Below, piece by piece: positions 17,046 through 23,524 of a stretch of DNA of 32,628 bases. Under the pieces are notes generated by a model. The model was not told the origin of the DNA. It saw nothing but the letters and a program-made list of their open reading frames with translations, and made no database searches. The position numbers and the translations under genes are program-made. Numbering within the stretch: position 1 is the first letter of the stretch; each line of letters begins with the position of its first letter. Source of the DNA: a virus; IMG/VR virus record IMGVR_UViG_3300042520_000039, positions 1 through 32,628 of that record; one strand, written 5' to 3'.

Positions 17046-17134
17046 ACGATTGGGCTGTGGCTTTTACTACCGCAGTCCTTTTTTGCATTACTGTGGTCTG
17101 GTGTTTTTACATCATCGTTTGGGCTATGACGTGA
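17042..17134 (+). CDS. 30-residue membrane peptide
   Basis: It starts by ATGA overlap with the previous stop and ends in GTGA overlap with the next start. Nearly all of it is one hydrophobic segment (WAVAFTTAVLFCITVVWCFY). Function unknown. The two-sided overlap supports it as a real gene in the lysis cluster. Confidence 0.6.
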   Translation: MNDWAVAFTTAVLFCITVVWCFYIIVWAMT

Positions 17135-17283
17135 AATGGCTACTGGTGCTTTCAACCTTGTTTACATTGGTAGCATCTAGTAAAGAAAAAACTGAATATC
17201 GTTGTGTCAGATGGGCATGGACAGGTGATGTTTACAACCGAAAGGTAGTATGCCTTGAGTGGCAAAAGGTTGAGAAAAAATGA
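17131..17283 (+). CDS. 50-residue exported small protein
   Basis: This is read from a GTG that overlaps the preceding stop. The N-terminus is a signal-peptide-like stretch (MKWLLVLSTLFTLVASS), which would leave a mature part of about 34 residues with two Cys (YRCVRWAWTGDVYNRKVVC) that could form a disulphide in the periplasm. Small proteins with this CVRW...DVYNRKVVCLEW pattern recur in phage lysis regions without a known role. The longer upstream frame from 17014 is not the gene. Confidence 0.65.
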   Translation: MKWLLVLSTLFTLVASSKEKTEYRCVRWAWTGDVYNRKVVCLEWQKVEKK

Positions 17284-17774
17284 TTGACCCCATCACAGCA
17301 CTAGCTGGCATACAGTCAGCAATCAGCATGGTCAAGAAGGCAGCAGGTGTTGCCCAAGACTTAGGTTCACTTGCGCCCATGATTGCCAAGCTATTTGACG
17401 CAAAGTCTGTAGCTACCAAAGCCATGCTTCAAGCCAAGCAGTCTAAAGGCTCAAACATGGGTACGGCTCTCCAGATTGAGATGGCTTTAGAACAGGCTAG
17501 GGCGTTTGAGGAGGAATTAAAACTGCTCTTTATGCAAACTGGAAAAATTGACGTATGGCAGAAAATTAAGGCTCGTCAGGCAGAGATGGACTTGGCAGAT
17601 GCTAAAGAGATAAGTGCTTTGAAGAAAGCAGAGAAAGCAGCTAAACAGAAAGAACAAGAACAACTAGAAATTGGTTTAGCAATAGGTGGAACATTCTTTG
17701 TTTTGTTTCTAGTCTTTGTTGGCGTAAATGAATTGATGGAATTCTGTGCAGCTACCAGAAGGTGCGGTAGGTGA
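17280..17774 (+). CDS. hypothetical helical protein with C-terminal membrane segment
   Basis: This 164-residue protein starts by ATGA overlap. The N-terminus has a mildly hydrophobic segment (IDPITALAGIQSAISMVKKA), the centre is a charged Lys/Glu helix of about 80 residues, and residues 131-153 form one membrane helix (IGLAIGGTFFVLFLVFVGV). This looks like a virion or envelope-associated phage protein of unknown function. The tight overlaps with tiny membrane genes on both sides tie it to the lysis region. Confidence 0.7.
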   Translation: MIDPITALAGIQSAISMVKKAAGVAQDLGSLAPMIAKLFDAKSVATKAMLQAKQSKGSNMGTALQIEMALEQARAFEEELKLLFMQTGKIDVWQKIKARQAEMDLADAKEISALKKAEKAAKQKEQEQLEIGLAIGGTFFVLFLVFVGVNELMEFCAATRRCGR

Positions 17775-17926
17775 ATGAGTACCAGAAGACCTTTGACCTA
17801 TGCTTAAAGATATTCGTTTACGGATGTGTGGCTTTGTACGCCCTTGGTTTTCTGAAGTTTTTGCCTGACGATTTGTCGGACAGAATCGTTAATTTACTGC
17901 TAGGTAGAATAGGATTAGGTAAATGA
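17771..17926 (+). CDS. 51-residue membrane protein
   Basis: This is read from a GTG overlapping the preceding stop by GTGA, and it ends overlapping the next ATG by ATGA. One membrane segment spans residues 12-28 (LKIFVYGCVALYALGFL), followed by a charged turn and a second amphipathic helix (VNLLLGRIGLG). Small holin or anti-holin is possible. Nothing more can be said from sequence. Confidence 0.6.
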   Translation: MNEYQKTFDLCLKIFVYGCVALYALGFLKFLPDDLSDRIVNLLLGRIGLGK

Positions 17927-18126
17927 GATATTTATTGTTTCTGTTACTGCTAACTGGTTGCGATGAGAAATATCGGTATTTCTGCCAAAACCCAGACAAC
18001 TTCCATGCTGAAACTTGTCAGAAACCTAGATGCCAATTCACTCAGACTTGCCCTGAGTATTTGGTTGCCCCAATCTTGGAGAAAAAAATCAATGACGTAC
18101 AACCAGAAACAAAAGCTAACAACTGA
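17923..18126 (+). CDS. small lipoprotein
   Basis: This is a 67-residue protein with a clear lipoprotein signal: MRYLLFLLLLTGC, with Cys13 as the lipid-bearing residue. The mature part has four more Cys (FCQNP, TCQKP, RCQFT, TCPEY) spaced like two disulphides. The pattern recurs in tailed phages as a lipoprotein of unknown role near lysis genes. It may act at the outer or inner membrane, and it is separate from the Rz1 lipoprotein downstream. The next gene starts inside it. Confidence 0.72.
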   Translation: MRYLLFLLLLTGCDEKYRYFCQNPDNFHAETCQKPRCQFTQTCPEYLVAPILEKKINDVQPETKANN

Positions 18127-18601
18127 AGAAATTGAAGTTAGGGTCTGGAGTATTGTGGTGCTTGCTGTCACCCTGATTCTTTTCTTTATTGTTATTTCCT
18201 TGCTCTACTCTGTCACGTTCGTGACTCAGCCAATCAAGAGCATGGCCCCGATTGACCAAGCCTATACCAAGATGCTGAACGACATTGTTCTGCTAATCGT
18301 AGGTGGTATTGGTGGAGTTATTGGCAAACGAGCAATGACTTCTAGGCAACAACCTCCACAACAGCCAATGTGTCAACCAATGGGCTATGGAGGCTCTCAG
18401 GGCGGTTTTAACTCGTCCTATGCCCCTCCGCAATCTGCGTATGGTTTGCCAAGCCAGCCATTCGGTGCTATGCCTGTCTGGACTAATCCTGAGTTGGATG
18501 AGAACTGGACTCCTCCTCCTCCTCCGACTACGCCTCCAGAGCATCTTGAAGACGATTACGTTAGAGAAGAAATAGCTAACGCAAGAAAAGAGGCTGACTA
18601 A
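18092..18601 (+). CDS. two-helix membrane protein with Pro-rich tail, holin candidate
   Basis: This is 169 residues from the ATG at 18092 (GGAG upstream), within the end of the lipoprotein gene. The longer in-frame start at 17963 is rejected because it lies deep in that gene. Residues 19-46 form one membrane helix and residues 66-84 a second, with IVLLIVGGIGGVIGKR. The rest is a Gln/Pro/Gly-rich cytoplasmic-type tail with a run of six Pro (PPPPPP) and an acidic end. Two membrane helices plus a position just before Rz and endolysin make it the best holin candidate, but the family has no proven function known to me. Confidence 0.7.
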   Translation: MTYNQKQKLTTEEIEVRVWSIVVLAVTLILFFIVISLLYSVTFVTQPIKSMAPIDQAYTKMLNDIVLLIVGGIGGVIGKRAMTSRQQPPQQPMCQPMGYGGSQGGFNSSYAPPQSAYGLPSQPFGAMPVWTNPELDENWTPPPPPTTPPEHLEDDYVREEIANARKEAD

Positions 18602-19098
18602 TGTTTGGCATGCCCATACCATATTTGTTATTGGCTCTATCTCTTGCTTTATTTGGTACATACCAAGGTGGATACCATATTGGGTGGACAGATAGAGATG
18701 AGGATATGCAATTAGCTATTGCTAAAAAGAATGATGAGGCTCGTCAGATAGAGCAAAACATGGGTGAGAAACTTAACAAACAATCTGCCAAACTACAGGA
18801 AGCCAATGATGCTATCAACAAAAAAACTACTGCTCTTGCTGTTGCCAATCGTGCTGGCAAGTTGCGCCTCTGCCCCTCCAGTAACGTACAAGCCTCCACA
18901 AGTTCCTCCATTGCCTCCGCAGATACAAAAGCAACCAGTCAACCTGACGGACAGACTGACAGAGCTTCTGATGCCGAAAGAGCAACCATCGATGCCATTG
19001 CAGAAATAGTTGCACAGGGTGATAGAAATACTATTGCACTCAATGCGTGTGTGGACTCATATAACGAAGTAAGGAATCTCTTAAATGGTAAGCCCTGA
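18601..19098 (+). CDS. inner-membrane spanin (Rz-like)
   Basis: This is a 165-residue protein with GAGG before its ATG. Residues 6-24 form an N-terminal signal anchor (IPYLLLALSLALFGTYQGG), followed by a periplasmic coiled coil (residues 35-80) rich in Lys, Glu and Gln. This is the Rz layout. The embedded lipoprotein frame at 18806 confirms the pair. Together they fuse inner and outer membranes in the last step of lysis of a Gram-negative host. The gene overlaps the endolysin start by 14 bases. Confidence 0.82.
   Translation: MFGMPIPYLLLALSLALFGTYQGGYHIGWTDRDEDMQLAIAKKNDEARQIEQNMGEKLNKQSAKLQEANDAINKKTTALAVANRAGKLRLCPSSNVQASTSSSIASADTKATSQPDGQTDRASDAERATIDAIAEIVAQGDRNTIALNACVDSYNEVRNLLNGKP
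18806..19009 (+). CDS. outer-membrane spanin (Rz1-like lipoprotein), embedded in Rz gene
   Basis: This frame lies wholly inside the Rz-like gene, in the +1 phase. The start is ATG 18806 or 18809, with AGGAAG upstream; an in-frame TTG or other start at 18764 is less likely. The product of about 67 residues has a lipoprotein signal (KKLLLLLLPIVLASC) and a Pro-rich mature part (PPVTYKPPQVPPLPPQ), which is the classic Rz1 profile. Lambda has the same embedded arrangement. Confidence 0.85.
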   Translation: MMLSTKKLLLLLLPIVLASCASAPPVTYKPPQVPPLPPQIQKQPVNLTDRLTELLMPKEQPSMPLQK

Positions 19099-19684
19099 CC
19101 AACTTAAAAAGATGCACATTGACCCTGTGTGGGCTGACGCACTTAACGAGACTTTTGAGCGTTTCGATATATCTACACCTGCTAGACAAGCTGCTTTCAT
19201 TGGGCAATGTGGACATGAGTGCGCTAACTTTAGAATCCTTGAGGAAAACCTAAACTATCGTGCTGAAACCCTAATGAAGTTGTGGAAGTCTAGGTTTCCA
19301 ACAGTTGAGATAGCTAACGAATATGCTAGGAATCCCAAAAAGATTGCTAACAAAGTCTATTCTTCTCGTATGGGAAACAGGGACGAAGCGTCTGGGGATG
19401 GGTATCGTTTCAGAGGCAGAGGGTGTATCCAGTTGACAGGTCATGCAAACTACTTCCATGCAGGTCAAGCCTGTGGTGAAGACTTTGTGATGCAACCAGA
19501 TTTAGTAGCTACACCTAGATACGCTGCTATGACAGCAGGGTGGTTCTGGAACACCCACAAGCTAAACCAATATGCTGATTCCAAAGATTACAAAACTTTA
19601 ACAAAGAAGATAAATGGTGGGTTTATTGGTCTTGAAGACCGAGTTAAACACATAAATGAAGCCTTACAGGTTTTAACAAGTTAA
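19085..19684 (+). CDS. endolysin, glycoside hydrolase family 19
   Basis: This is a 199-residue peptidoglycan-cleaving lysis enzyme. The GH19 (chitinase class I) signature is visible: IGQCGHECANFR with catalytic Glu45, the second acidic region EENLNYRAE near residues 53-61, and GYRFRGRGCIQLTGHANY at residues 106-123. INGG near residue 176 is also conserved. There is no signal peptide, so it depends on a holin. The length is typical for a single-domain phage GH19 lysin. Confidence 0.93.
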   Translation: MVSPDQLKKMHIDPVWADALNETFERFDISTPARQAAFIGQCGHECANFRILEENLNYRAETLMKLWKSRFPTVEIANEYARNPKKIANKVYSSRMGNRDEASGDGYRFRGRGCIQLTGHANYFHAGQACGEDFVMQPDLVATPRYAAMTAGWFWNTHKLNQYADSKDYKTLTKKINGGFIGLEDRVKHINEALQVLTS

Positions 19685-19691
19685 ATATAAT
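19664..19691 (+). promoter_or_regulatory. possible sigma-70 promoter
   Basis: TTACAG (19664-19669), 16 bases, then TATAAT (19686-19691) lie at the end of the endolysin gene. Transcription would start near 19698, about 22 bases before the 19720 gene. The -35 is imperfect. Confidence 0.5.
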
Positions 19692-19719
19692 TGTCATAAA
19701 TACTGTATAAGGTGTTGAA

Positions 19720-20094
19720 ATGCCTAACATTCCTACGCCAGAACAAGCAGAACTGTTTGCACAAAGTGTCAGAAAATGGCAGCAAGTGCTGAGTTTGGGT
19801 GATTGGAGAATTGAGAAGGGCATCAAGCCAGCCAAGGCAGCAATGGCTTCTGTTGAGTTTACCCCTGCTGCAAGACTTGCTGTTTATCGTCTGGGTGACT
19901 TTGGTGCTGAAAAGATTACACCAGATTCACTAGATAAAACTGCACTACATGAGTTACTTCATATATTTCTATATGACTTGCTTTGTACTGCTACCGATGT
20001 GAAATCGTCAGATGAGGACAGAGAAATGCAAGAGCATCGAATAATCAATACGCTAGAGCATCTTTTGACTAAGGACTCCAATGGGCGCACATAA
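19720..20094 (+). CDS. putative zinc metallopeptidase-like protein
   Basis: This is a 124-residue protein with AAGGTG before the ATG. Residues 77-81 form the HExxH zinc motif (HELLH) inside TALHELLHIFLYDLL. A Glu at 105 or 113 (QEHRIINTLEHLL) could be the third ligand, as in gluzincin-type and SprT-like folds. The N-terminal half looks like a small mixed domain. Phage proteins of this kind are common but their substrate is unknown. It ends overlapping the phosphoesterase gene by 14 bases. Confidence 0.7.
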   Translation: MPNIPTPEQAELFAQSVRKWQQVLSLGDWRIEKGIKPAKAAMASVEFTPAARLAVYRLGDFGAEKITPDSLDKTALHELLHIFLYDLLCTATDVKSSDEDREMQEHRIINTLEHLLTKDSNGRT

Positions 20095-21070
20095 CGAAAC
20101 GTGTAGTGATATGGAGTTTATCCAGTTATGGGGTCAACTTCAATCCGCACAAAGAATGGCTGAACACCTTGGTATAAATAACAGGGCAGTCCATTTGCGT
20201 AGAAGGTGGATTGAAAAAGAATACAACATGACCCTCAATGCGAAAGACCATAGAGGTGATTTGTACAACAAAAACAGACCCAAGTCTTTCTCTCCTCTAA
20301 AGCAAGTAGAACTTGGCATACTGGACGGAACAGTTATTGTGTTCTCAGATGCTCACTTCATTCCTAGTCAGCGTACAACAGCGTTTAAAGGGCTTCTATG
20401 GGCTATCCAAGAGTTCAAGCCCAAAGCTATCATCTGTAACGGAGATGCGTTTGATGGTGCATCTATAAGCCGACATGACGTAACTGAGCAACCAGCGACT
20501 ACTGTCATTCAAGAACTAAAAGCCTGTCAGGGTGCATTGGGTGAGATTGAGGAGGCTGCCAAAGCAGCAAGGCACAATGTAAAGCTATTGTGGACATGGG
20601 GTAATCATGACGTACGCTTTGGCAATCGTTTAGCCCAACACGCACCACAGTACAAAGAAGTGTTAGGTTTTAAGCTGACAGACCACTTCCTTGATTGGGA
20701 GTTTTGTTGGGCGGTGTGGCCTACCGAGGATGTGATTATCAAACACCGATACAAGAGCGGTGTTCACGCCACTCACAACAATACAGTTAACGCTGGTGTG
20801 TCAATCGTTACTGGACACTTGCATAGCCTTAAAGTCACTCCATTTAATGACTACAACGGAATTAGGTACGGAGTAGATACAGGAACACTTGCTGAGACTG
20901 ATGGCCCACAATTTACTTACGCTGAACTAAATCCAAACAATCATAGGTCAGGATTTGCTGTTCTTAATTTCTTCAATGGACAGTTACTATGGCCTGAGTT
21001 AGTCCATAAGTTCAATGATGAAAATATGATTCAGTTCAGAGGCGAAGTGATTGATGTAGGTGCATTTTGA
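20081..21070 (+). CDS. calcineurin-like metallophosphoesterase with N-terminal helix-turn-helix
   Basis: This is a 329-residue protein with AAGGA before the ATG. The two-metal phosphoesterase motifs appear in order: SDAHF with D90 and H92, NGDAFDG with D122, GNHD at residues 174-177, and GHLH at residues 245-248. A His at 229 in the HATH segment is a further ligand candidate. Residues 10-47 resemble a DNA-binding helix-turn-helix (MAEHLGINNRAVHLRRRWI). Such phage enzymes may cut DNA or nucleotides; the substrate is not deducible. It lies next to the end of the leftward recombination operon. Confidence 0.85.
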   Translation: MGAHNETCSDMEFIQLWGQLQSAQRMAEHLGINNRAVHLRRRWIEKEYNMTLNAKDHRGDLYNKNRPKSFSPLKQVELGILDGTVIVFSDAHFIPSQRTTAFKGLLWAIQEFKPKAIICNGDAFDGASISRHDVTEQPATTVIQELKACQGALGEIEEAAKAARHNVKLLWTWGNHDVRFGNRLAQHAPQYKEVLGFKLTDHFLDWEFCWAVWPTEDVIIKHRYKSGVHATHNNTVNAGVSIVTGHLHSLKVTPFNDYNGIRYGVDTGTLAETDGPQFTYAELNPNNHRSGFAVLNFFNGQLLWPELVHKFNDENMIQFRGEVIDVGAF

Positions 21071-21210
21071 GTGCTTGGCTCATCATTTTGACAGGGGCTA
21101 TCTACGCTTATATAGCTGCTGAACAACTGTTCAAAGGTAACCCAAGTATGGCTGTGGTGTACGCAGGTTATGCGTTTTCAAACGTGGGTCTTTACCTGTT
21201 GGCTAAGTAG
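21067..21210 (+). CDS. 47-residue membrane protein
   Basis: This is read from a TTG that overlaps the previous stop (TTGA). It has two hydrophobic segments, SAWLIILTGAIYAYIAA and MAVVYAGYAFSNVGLYLLA, joined by a short loop. This is a common tiny phage protein of unknown role. Its 3' end overlaps the convergent MazG-like gene by 8 bases. Confidence 0.6.
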   Translation: MSAWLIILTGAIYAYIAAEQLFKGNPSMAVVYAGYAFSNVGLYLLAK

Positions 21211-21511
21211 CATCTCGTTGGAAGACTCCGTTAGGCAATAGTATGCCCTTGCGATTCTTAATCTGGTCATACGCAACTTCCATGCAGTTTACTAGATTTA
21301 TATCTTGCAGCACACAGTAATTGATGAGACAGACCATAACATCCCCTACTGCGTCTATGACTGCTTCCTTATCGTGCTTGATGGTTGCATCAGCCAGTTC
21401 ACCCATCTCTGATACTGCTTTGAGTAGCTGAGACTCTGGATTACTATTAGGAATAATCTTTCTGGCTTCTGACCATTGAATTATCTTCATCTCTATATTT
21501 GCGTATGACAT
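21203..21511 (-). CDS. MazG-like nucleotide pyrophosphohydrolase
   Basis: This is 102 residues from the ATG at 21511, which has AAAGGA 8 bases upstream. A start at 21544 would overlap the nuclease gene and has no ribosome site. The all-alpha NTP pyrophosphatase pattern is visible: SEMGELADA with E35 and E38, and DAVGDVMV with D54 and D57 as metal ligands. MazG-like enzymes hydrolyse nucleoside triphosphates and may lower alarmone levels or clean the nucleotide pool. It is the last gene of the leftward operon. Confidence 0.78.
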   Translation of the reverse strand: MSYANIEMKIIQWSEARKIIPNSNPESQLLKAVSEMGELADATIKHDKEAVIDAVGDVMVCLINYCVLQDINLVNCMEVAYDQIKNRKGILLPNGVFQRDAT

Positions 21512-21513
21512 AA

Positions 21514-21894
21514 CTATCCTTTCGAGTTTGCAAATTCGTACCACATGATGTAAAAGTCTTTGAGAAAATCAAGACCCTCTCCTATCTTTATACATTTACC
21601 TAGAACAACTTGGAACACATCTCCAACTTCAGTTTGTTCGTTATCTGTGTTACCGATAATGACTAACACAGTAAATTTAGGAACTTGAGCAAAAGCCTTG
21701 AGTAGCAATTGCTGACCAGTAGCCATGTTCTCATTAGGTTTCTTCCACTCTCCGATTAGGAAGTGTCCCTTTCTCTCGCAAATCATGTCTATGTTGCTAG
21801 GCAAAAAATGCGTATTTTCGGGAATCAACCCTCGGAAATCACGGAAGTCAGTATGGGTTGCATACTGATTCCTCATAGTGGTGAGGGTACTCAT
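21514..21894 (-). CDS. putative PD-(D/E)XK-type nuclease
   Basis: This is a 126-residue protein. Residues 34-52 hold NIDMICERKGHFLIGEWKK, with an Asp, a beta hairpin and a Glu-x-Lys (EWK), the layout of the PD-(D/E)XK nuclease core. It is followed by a helix (GQQLLLKAFAQ). The protein sits next to a single-strand annealing gene and an SSB-like gene, so a role in recombination or end processing is likely. The ribosome site (GGACGAG) is modest. The exact family is uncertain. Confidence 0.65.
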   Translation of the reverse strand: MSTLTTMRNQYATHTDFRDFRGLIPENTHFLPSNIDMICERKGHFLIGEWKKPNENMATGQQLLLKAFAQVPKFTVLVIIGNTDNEQTEVGDVFQVVLGKCIKIGEGLDFLKDFYIMWYEFANSKG

Positions 21895-21942
21895 TGCTCG
21901 TCCGCAAGCCGAAAAAGCCTTTGCACAACTTTCCCCTCGTAA

Positions 21943-22188
21943 TCAAAATGGGGCGTCTTCATCAAAATCTTTTGGAGAACGCTTTGTAGGCTGCTTGGCT
22001 TCTTTTTGGTCTTTAGCTTTTATAGATAAAGACATAAATTTAGCACCATCCTTGCTTTCTTTTAGCCATGCGCTAATCCAAAAATCTACACCCTCTACAT
22101 TGAGTGAGCCTTTGTAATGAGGAAACTTCTCATCATCTCTGCGCTCATTCTTAAATAATGCGCCTCTGTTTTCATTGTTATATTCCAT
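21943..22188 (-). CDS. SSB-like / DUF736-like small DNA-binding protein
   Basis: This is an 81-residue protein with AAAGGATAAAT before its ATG. The N-terminal part (NNENRGALFKNERRDDEKFP, then GSLNVEGVDFWISAWLK) resembles DUF736-type small OB-fold proteins. The C-terminus DFDEDAPF is an acidic tail ending in Phe, like the protein-binding tip of bacterial SSB. It is adjacent to the ERF annealing gene. Single-strand DNA binding is inference from these features. Confidence 0.65.
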   Translation of the reverse strand: MEYNNENRGALFKNERRDDEKFPHYKGSLNVEGVDFWISAWLKESKDGAKFMSLSIKAKDQKEAKQPTKRSPKDFDEDAPF

Positions 22189-22190
22189 AT

Positions 22191-22799
22191 TTATCCTTTA
22201 GCGTTCTTTAACGCACTTCTTACTTTACTAGGAAGCAATGTCCAGAGAGCAACTTTCTGTTCGCTGTCTAAGTTCTCTGCTTCCAACTTCACCCAAGCAC
22301 TCTTAGGTTCTTCTTTCTCACAGAGGGCAATTAACTCCATTGCTAACTCTTTGAGATAATTCTGTTCATCTTCTGGGATGGTATCCATTGCACCCTGAGT
22401 AGGCGTGATGATTATCTTTTCTTCCTTGATTGGCGCAGAAGAATCCAGAGCGTCATGCTCAACAATCTCCATAGCTGTAACCCACAGGTATCTTCTTGTG
22501 TACGTTTCTACTGCACCAAGGTTTTGAATTGGATGGCAACCTTTTAGATTTGCTTCTGCCATAGGTGATGTGATGATGATGTTTGTACCATCGTCTGTGT
22601 CTGTGATAGTAAGACTTGCTATCTCTGTATCGTAGGACACTACACCACACAGACCGACTTCATTAAAGATTTGGTTAATCGTGGGGATAAAGTCACCAAG
22701 TTCAAAGTAACTGTAGCCAGCAAATTTATTGTGACCAGACTTCTTTAAAGGTGCGTTTTGCAACATGATTCGTGCTGCCATTAACTTCTTGTGTACCAT
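22191..22799 (-). CDS. ERF-family single-strand annealing protein
   Basis: This is a 202-residue protein with AAAGGAAATTG before its ATG. The ERF recombinase pattern is clear: an N-terminal helix, then HNKFAGYSYFELGDFIPTIN (residues 23-42), EVGLCGVVSYDTEIA, and NLGAVETYTRRYLWVTAM (residues 93-110). ERF proteins anneal complementary single strands and support phage recombination and circularisation independent of RecA. The acidic C-terminal half is a variable linker and helical tail. It works with the SSB-like and nuclease genes downstream. Confidence 0.9.
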   Translation of the reverse strand: MVHKKLMAARIMLQNAPLKKSGHNKFAGYSYFELGDFIPTINQIFNEVGLCGVVSYDTEIASLTITDTDDGTNIIITSPMAEANLKGCHPIQNLGAVETYTRRYLWVTAMEIVEHDALDSSAPIKEEKIIITPTQGAMDTIPEDEQNYLKELAMELIALCEKEEPKSAWVKLEAENLDSEQKVALWTLLPSKVRSALKNAKG

Positions 22800-22800
22800 T

Positions 22801-22977
22801 TCAATTTCCTTTACTTAAATATTCTTCAATCATTGCTTCTTTGTCTTCATCGTATAAATCCTCGAAAGGTACGAAGTGATTTTCTCCACAGCATGAGCCA
22901 GTTGTTTTAGGCTCAGTACAGTAGCAGCAGTAGTCACCATGCGATAAATCCTTAATTGCATCTTGTCGTGTAATCAT
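22801..22977 (-). CDS. small Cys-rich, probable zinc-binding protein
   Basis: This is 58 residues from the ATG at 22977, which overlaps the preceding stop by ATGA. A GTG at 23010 in frame is less likely. The Cys cluster CCYCTEPKTTGSCCGENH could bind zinc. The C-terminus is acidic. Function unknown. Confidence 0.65.
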   Translation of the reverse strand: MITRQDAIKDLSHGDYCCYCTEPKTTGSCCGENHFVPFEDLYDEDKEAMIEEYLSKGN

Positions 22978-23129
22978 TGGATTCTTTCGATAGGCTTTGC
23001 TACAAGCCACTTGTCACCCAACTGGCGTACTGACTTTACCCATTGCTTTTGATAGCTTCTAATGACCTCTGGAGGGGCATCATAGGTGCGGAATATCTTA
23101 CGGACATGGGTTAGGTAGTGTGTGTTCAT
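22974..23129 (-). CDS. conserved 51-residue phage protein
   Basis: A strong ribosome site (GGAGAGG) precedes the ATG at 23129. The product is basic and aromatic, with HVRKIFRTYDAPPEVIRSY and QWVKSVRQLGDKWLVAKP. Its stop overlaps the next gene by ATGA. Function unknown. Confidence 0.7.
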   Translation of the reverse strand: MNTHYLTHVRKIFRTYDAPPEVIRSYQKQWVKSVRQLGDKWLVAKPIERIQ

Positions 23130-23221
23130 TAGCCTCTCCAAGCCAGTAGTACACCGATACCGCCAAAGATAACGATGGCTAACACATACTCAACTAGCGT
23201 CTGAATAATCTTACTTTTCAT
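23129..23221 (-). CDS. 30-residue membrane peptide
   Basis: GGAGAACC lies before the ATG at 23221. The product is a charged start plus one membrane helix (EYVLAIVIFGGIGVLLAW). Its stop overlaps the next ribosome site and ATG. Function unknown. Confidence 0.65.
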   Translation of the reverse strand: MKSKIIQTLVEYVLAIVIFGGIGVLLAWRG

Positions 23222-23231
23222 TTGGTTCTCC

Positions 23232-23387
23232 TTAAAACCAGCAAGCTGTTTCACTTGCGGTCATTTTGTCTTGATAAAGATTCCAGCCATCAATCCAATT
23301 TTTAGATTTAGATTTATCGCATGGTTCGCACAATGCTGCTGCATCAAAGCCATTACGAAACTCTTTGTTTGTAAAGTATTTGCTCAT
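23232..23387 (-). CDS. RMF-like microprotein, first gene of leftward operon
   Basis: This is 51 residues from the ATG at 23387, with AAGGAAATCAAG upstream. The earlier in-frame start at 23417 lies in the leader and is rejected. The segment FRNGFDAAALCEPCDKSKSK, then NWIDGWNLYQ, has the G[FY]xA and W-x-x-GW spacing of ribosome modulation factor (RMF), which dimerises resting ribosomes in bacteria. A phage version would affect host translation, but the similarity is short. It is the first product made from the leftward promoter. Confidence 0.55.
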   Translation of the reverse strand: MSKYFTNKEFRNGFDAAALCEPCDKSKSKNWIDGWNLYQDKMTASETACWF

Positions 23388-23453
23388 CTTGATTTCCTTA
23401 AAAAGACCCTTTTGCAATTTGCTAGGGCTGACGCAAGTATAGCAAACTAAACA
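23388..23453 (-). repeat. promoter-leader module, leftward copy
   Basis: On the minus strand this 66-base segment, from TGTTTAG to the base before the RMF-like ATG, matches 26885-26948 on the plus strand. The first 29 bases are identical, and the remaining leader is alignable with small gaps to AAGGA. Both copies contain the same extended -10 and the same TTGC...GCAA pairing in the leader. Confidence 0.85.
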
Positions 23454-23463
23454 GGCAGGTCAA
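23436..23463 (-). promoter_or_regulatory. leftward early promoter
   Basis: Read on the minus strand: TTGACC (23463-23458), 16 bases, TATACT (23441-23436) with an extended TGC before it. Transcription should begin near 23429 and read into the RMF-like gene after a leader of about 42 bases. A TCAACA half-site overlaps the -35. Confidence 0.75.
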
Positions 23464-23473
23464 CAACTATTTT

Positions 23474-23491
23474 CTAGGTGCTTACCCTAAG
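23474..23491. promoter_or_regulatory. imperfect CTAGGT operator between divergent promoters
   Basis: CTAGGT followed by GCTTACCCTAAG forms an imperfect inverted repeat. In minus orientation it matches the perfect repeat at 26858-26875 at 13 of 18 positions, including the shared CACCTAG end. It lies upstream of the duplicated promoter. Operator function is inference. Confidence 0.5.
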
Positions 23492-23506
23492 TCAACATTT
23501 TGTTGA
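23492..23506. promoter_or_regulatory. TCAACA-TTT-TGTTGA operator
   Basis: This is a perfect 6-bp inverted repeat around TTT, just upstream of the rightward extended -10. It is a likely binding site for the Cro-like protein encoded next to it. A further half-site TCAACA lies at 23460-23465 over the leftward -35. Confidence 0.6.
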
Positions 23507-23509
23507 TTT

Positions 23510-23518
23510 TGCTATACT
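23510..23518 (+). promoter_or_regulatory. rightward early promoter, extended -10, leaderless transcript
   Basis: TGCTATACT is an extended -10 (TATACT at 23513-23518). There is no good -35. A start 7 bases past the hexamer falls on the A of the ATG at 23525, so the message would be leaderless, as for lambda cI from PRM. Confidence 0.62.
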
Positions 23519-23524
23519 TCTTGG

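Noticed and set aside
17963-18091. Long N-terminal extension of the 18092 membrane protein
   Set aside because: It lies inside the lipoprotein gene, and the ATG at 18092 has a ribosome site and starts the recognisable sequence.
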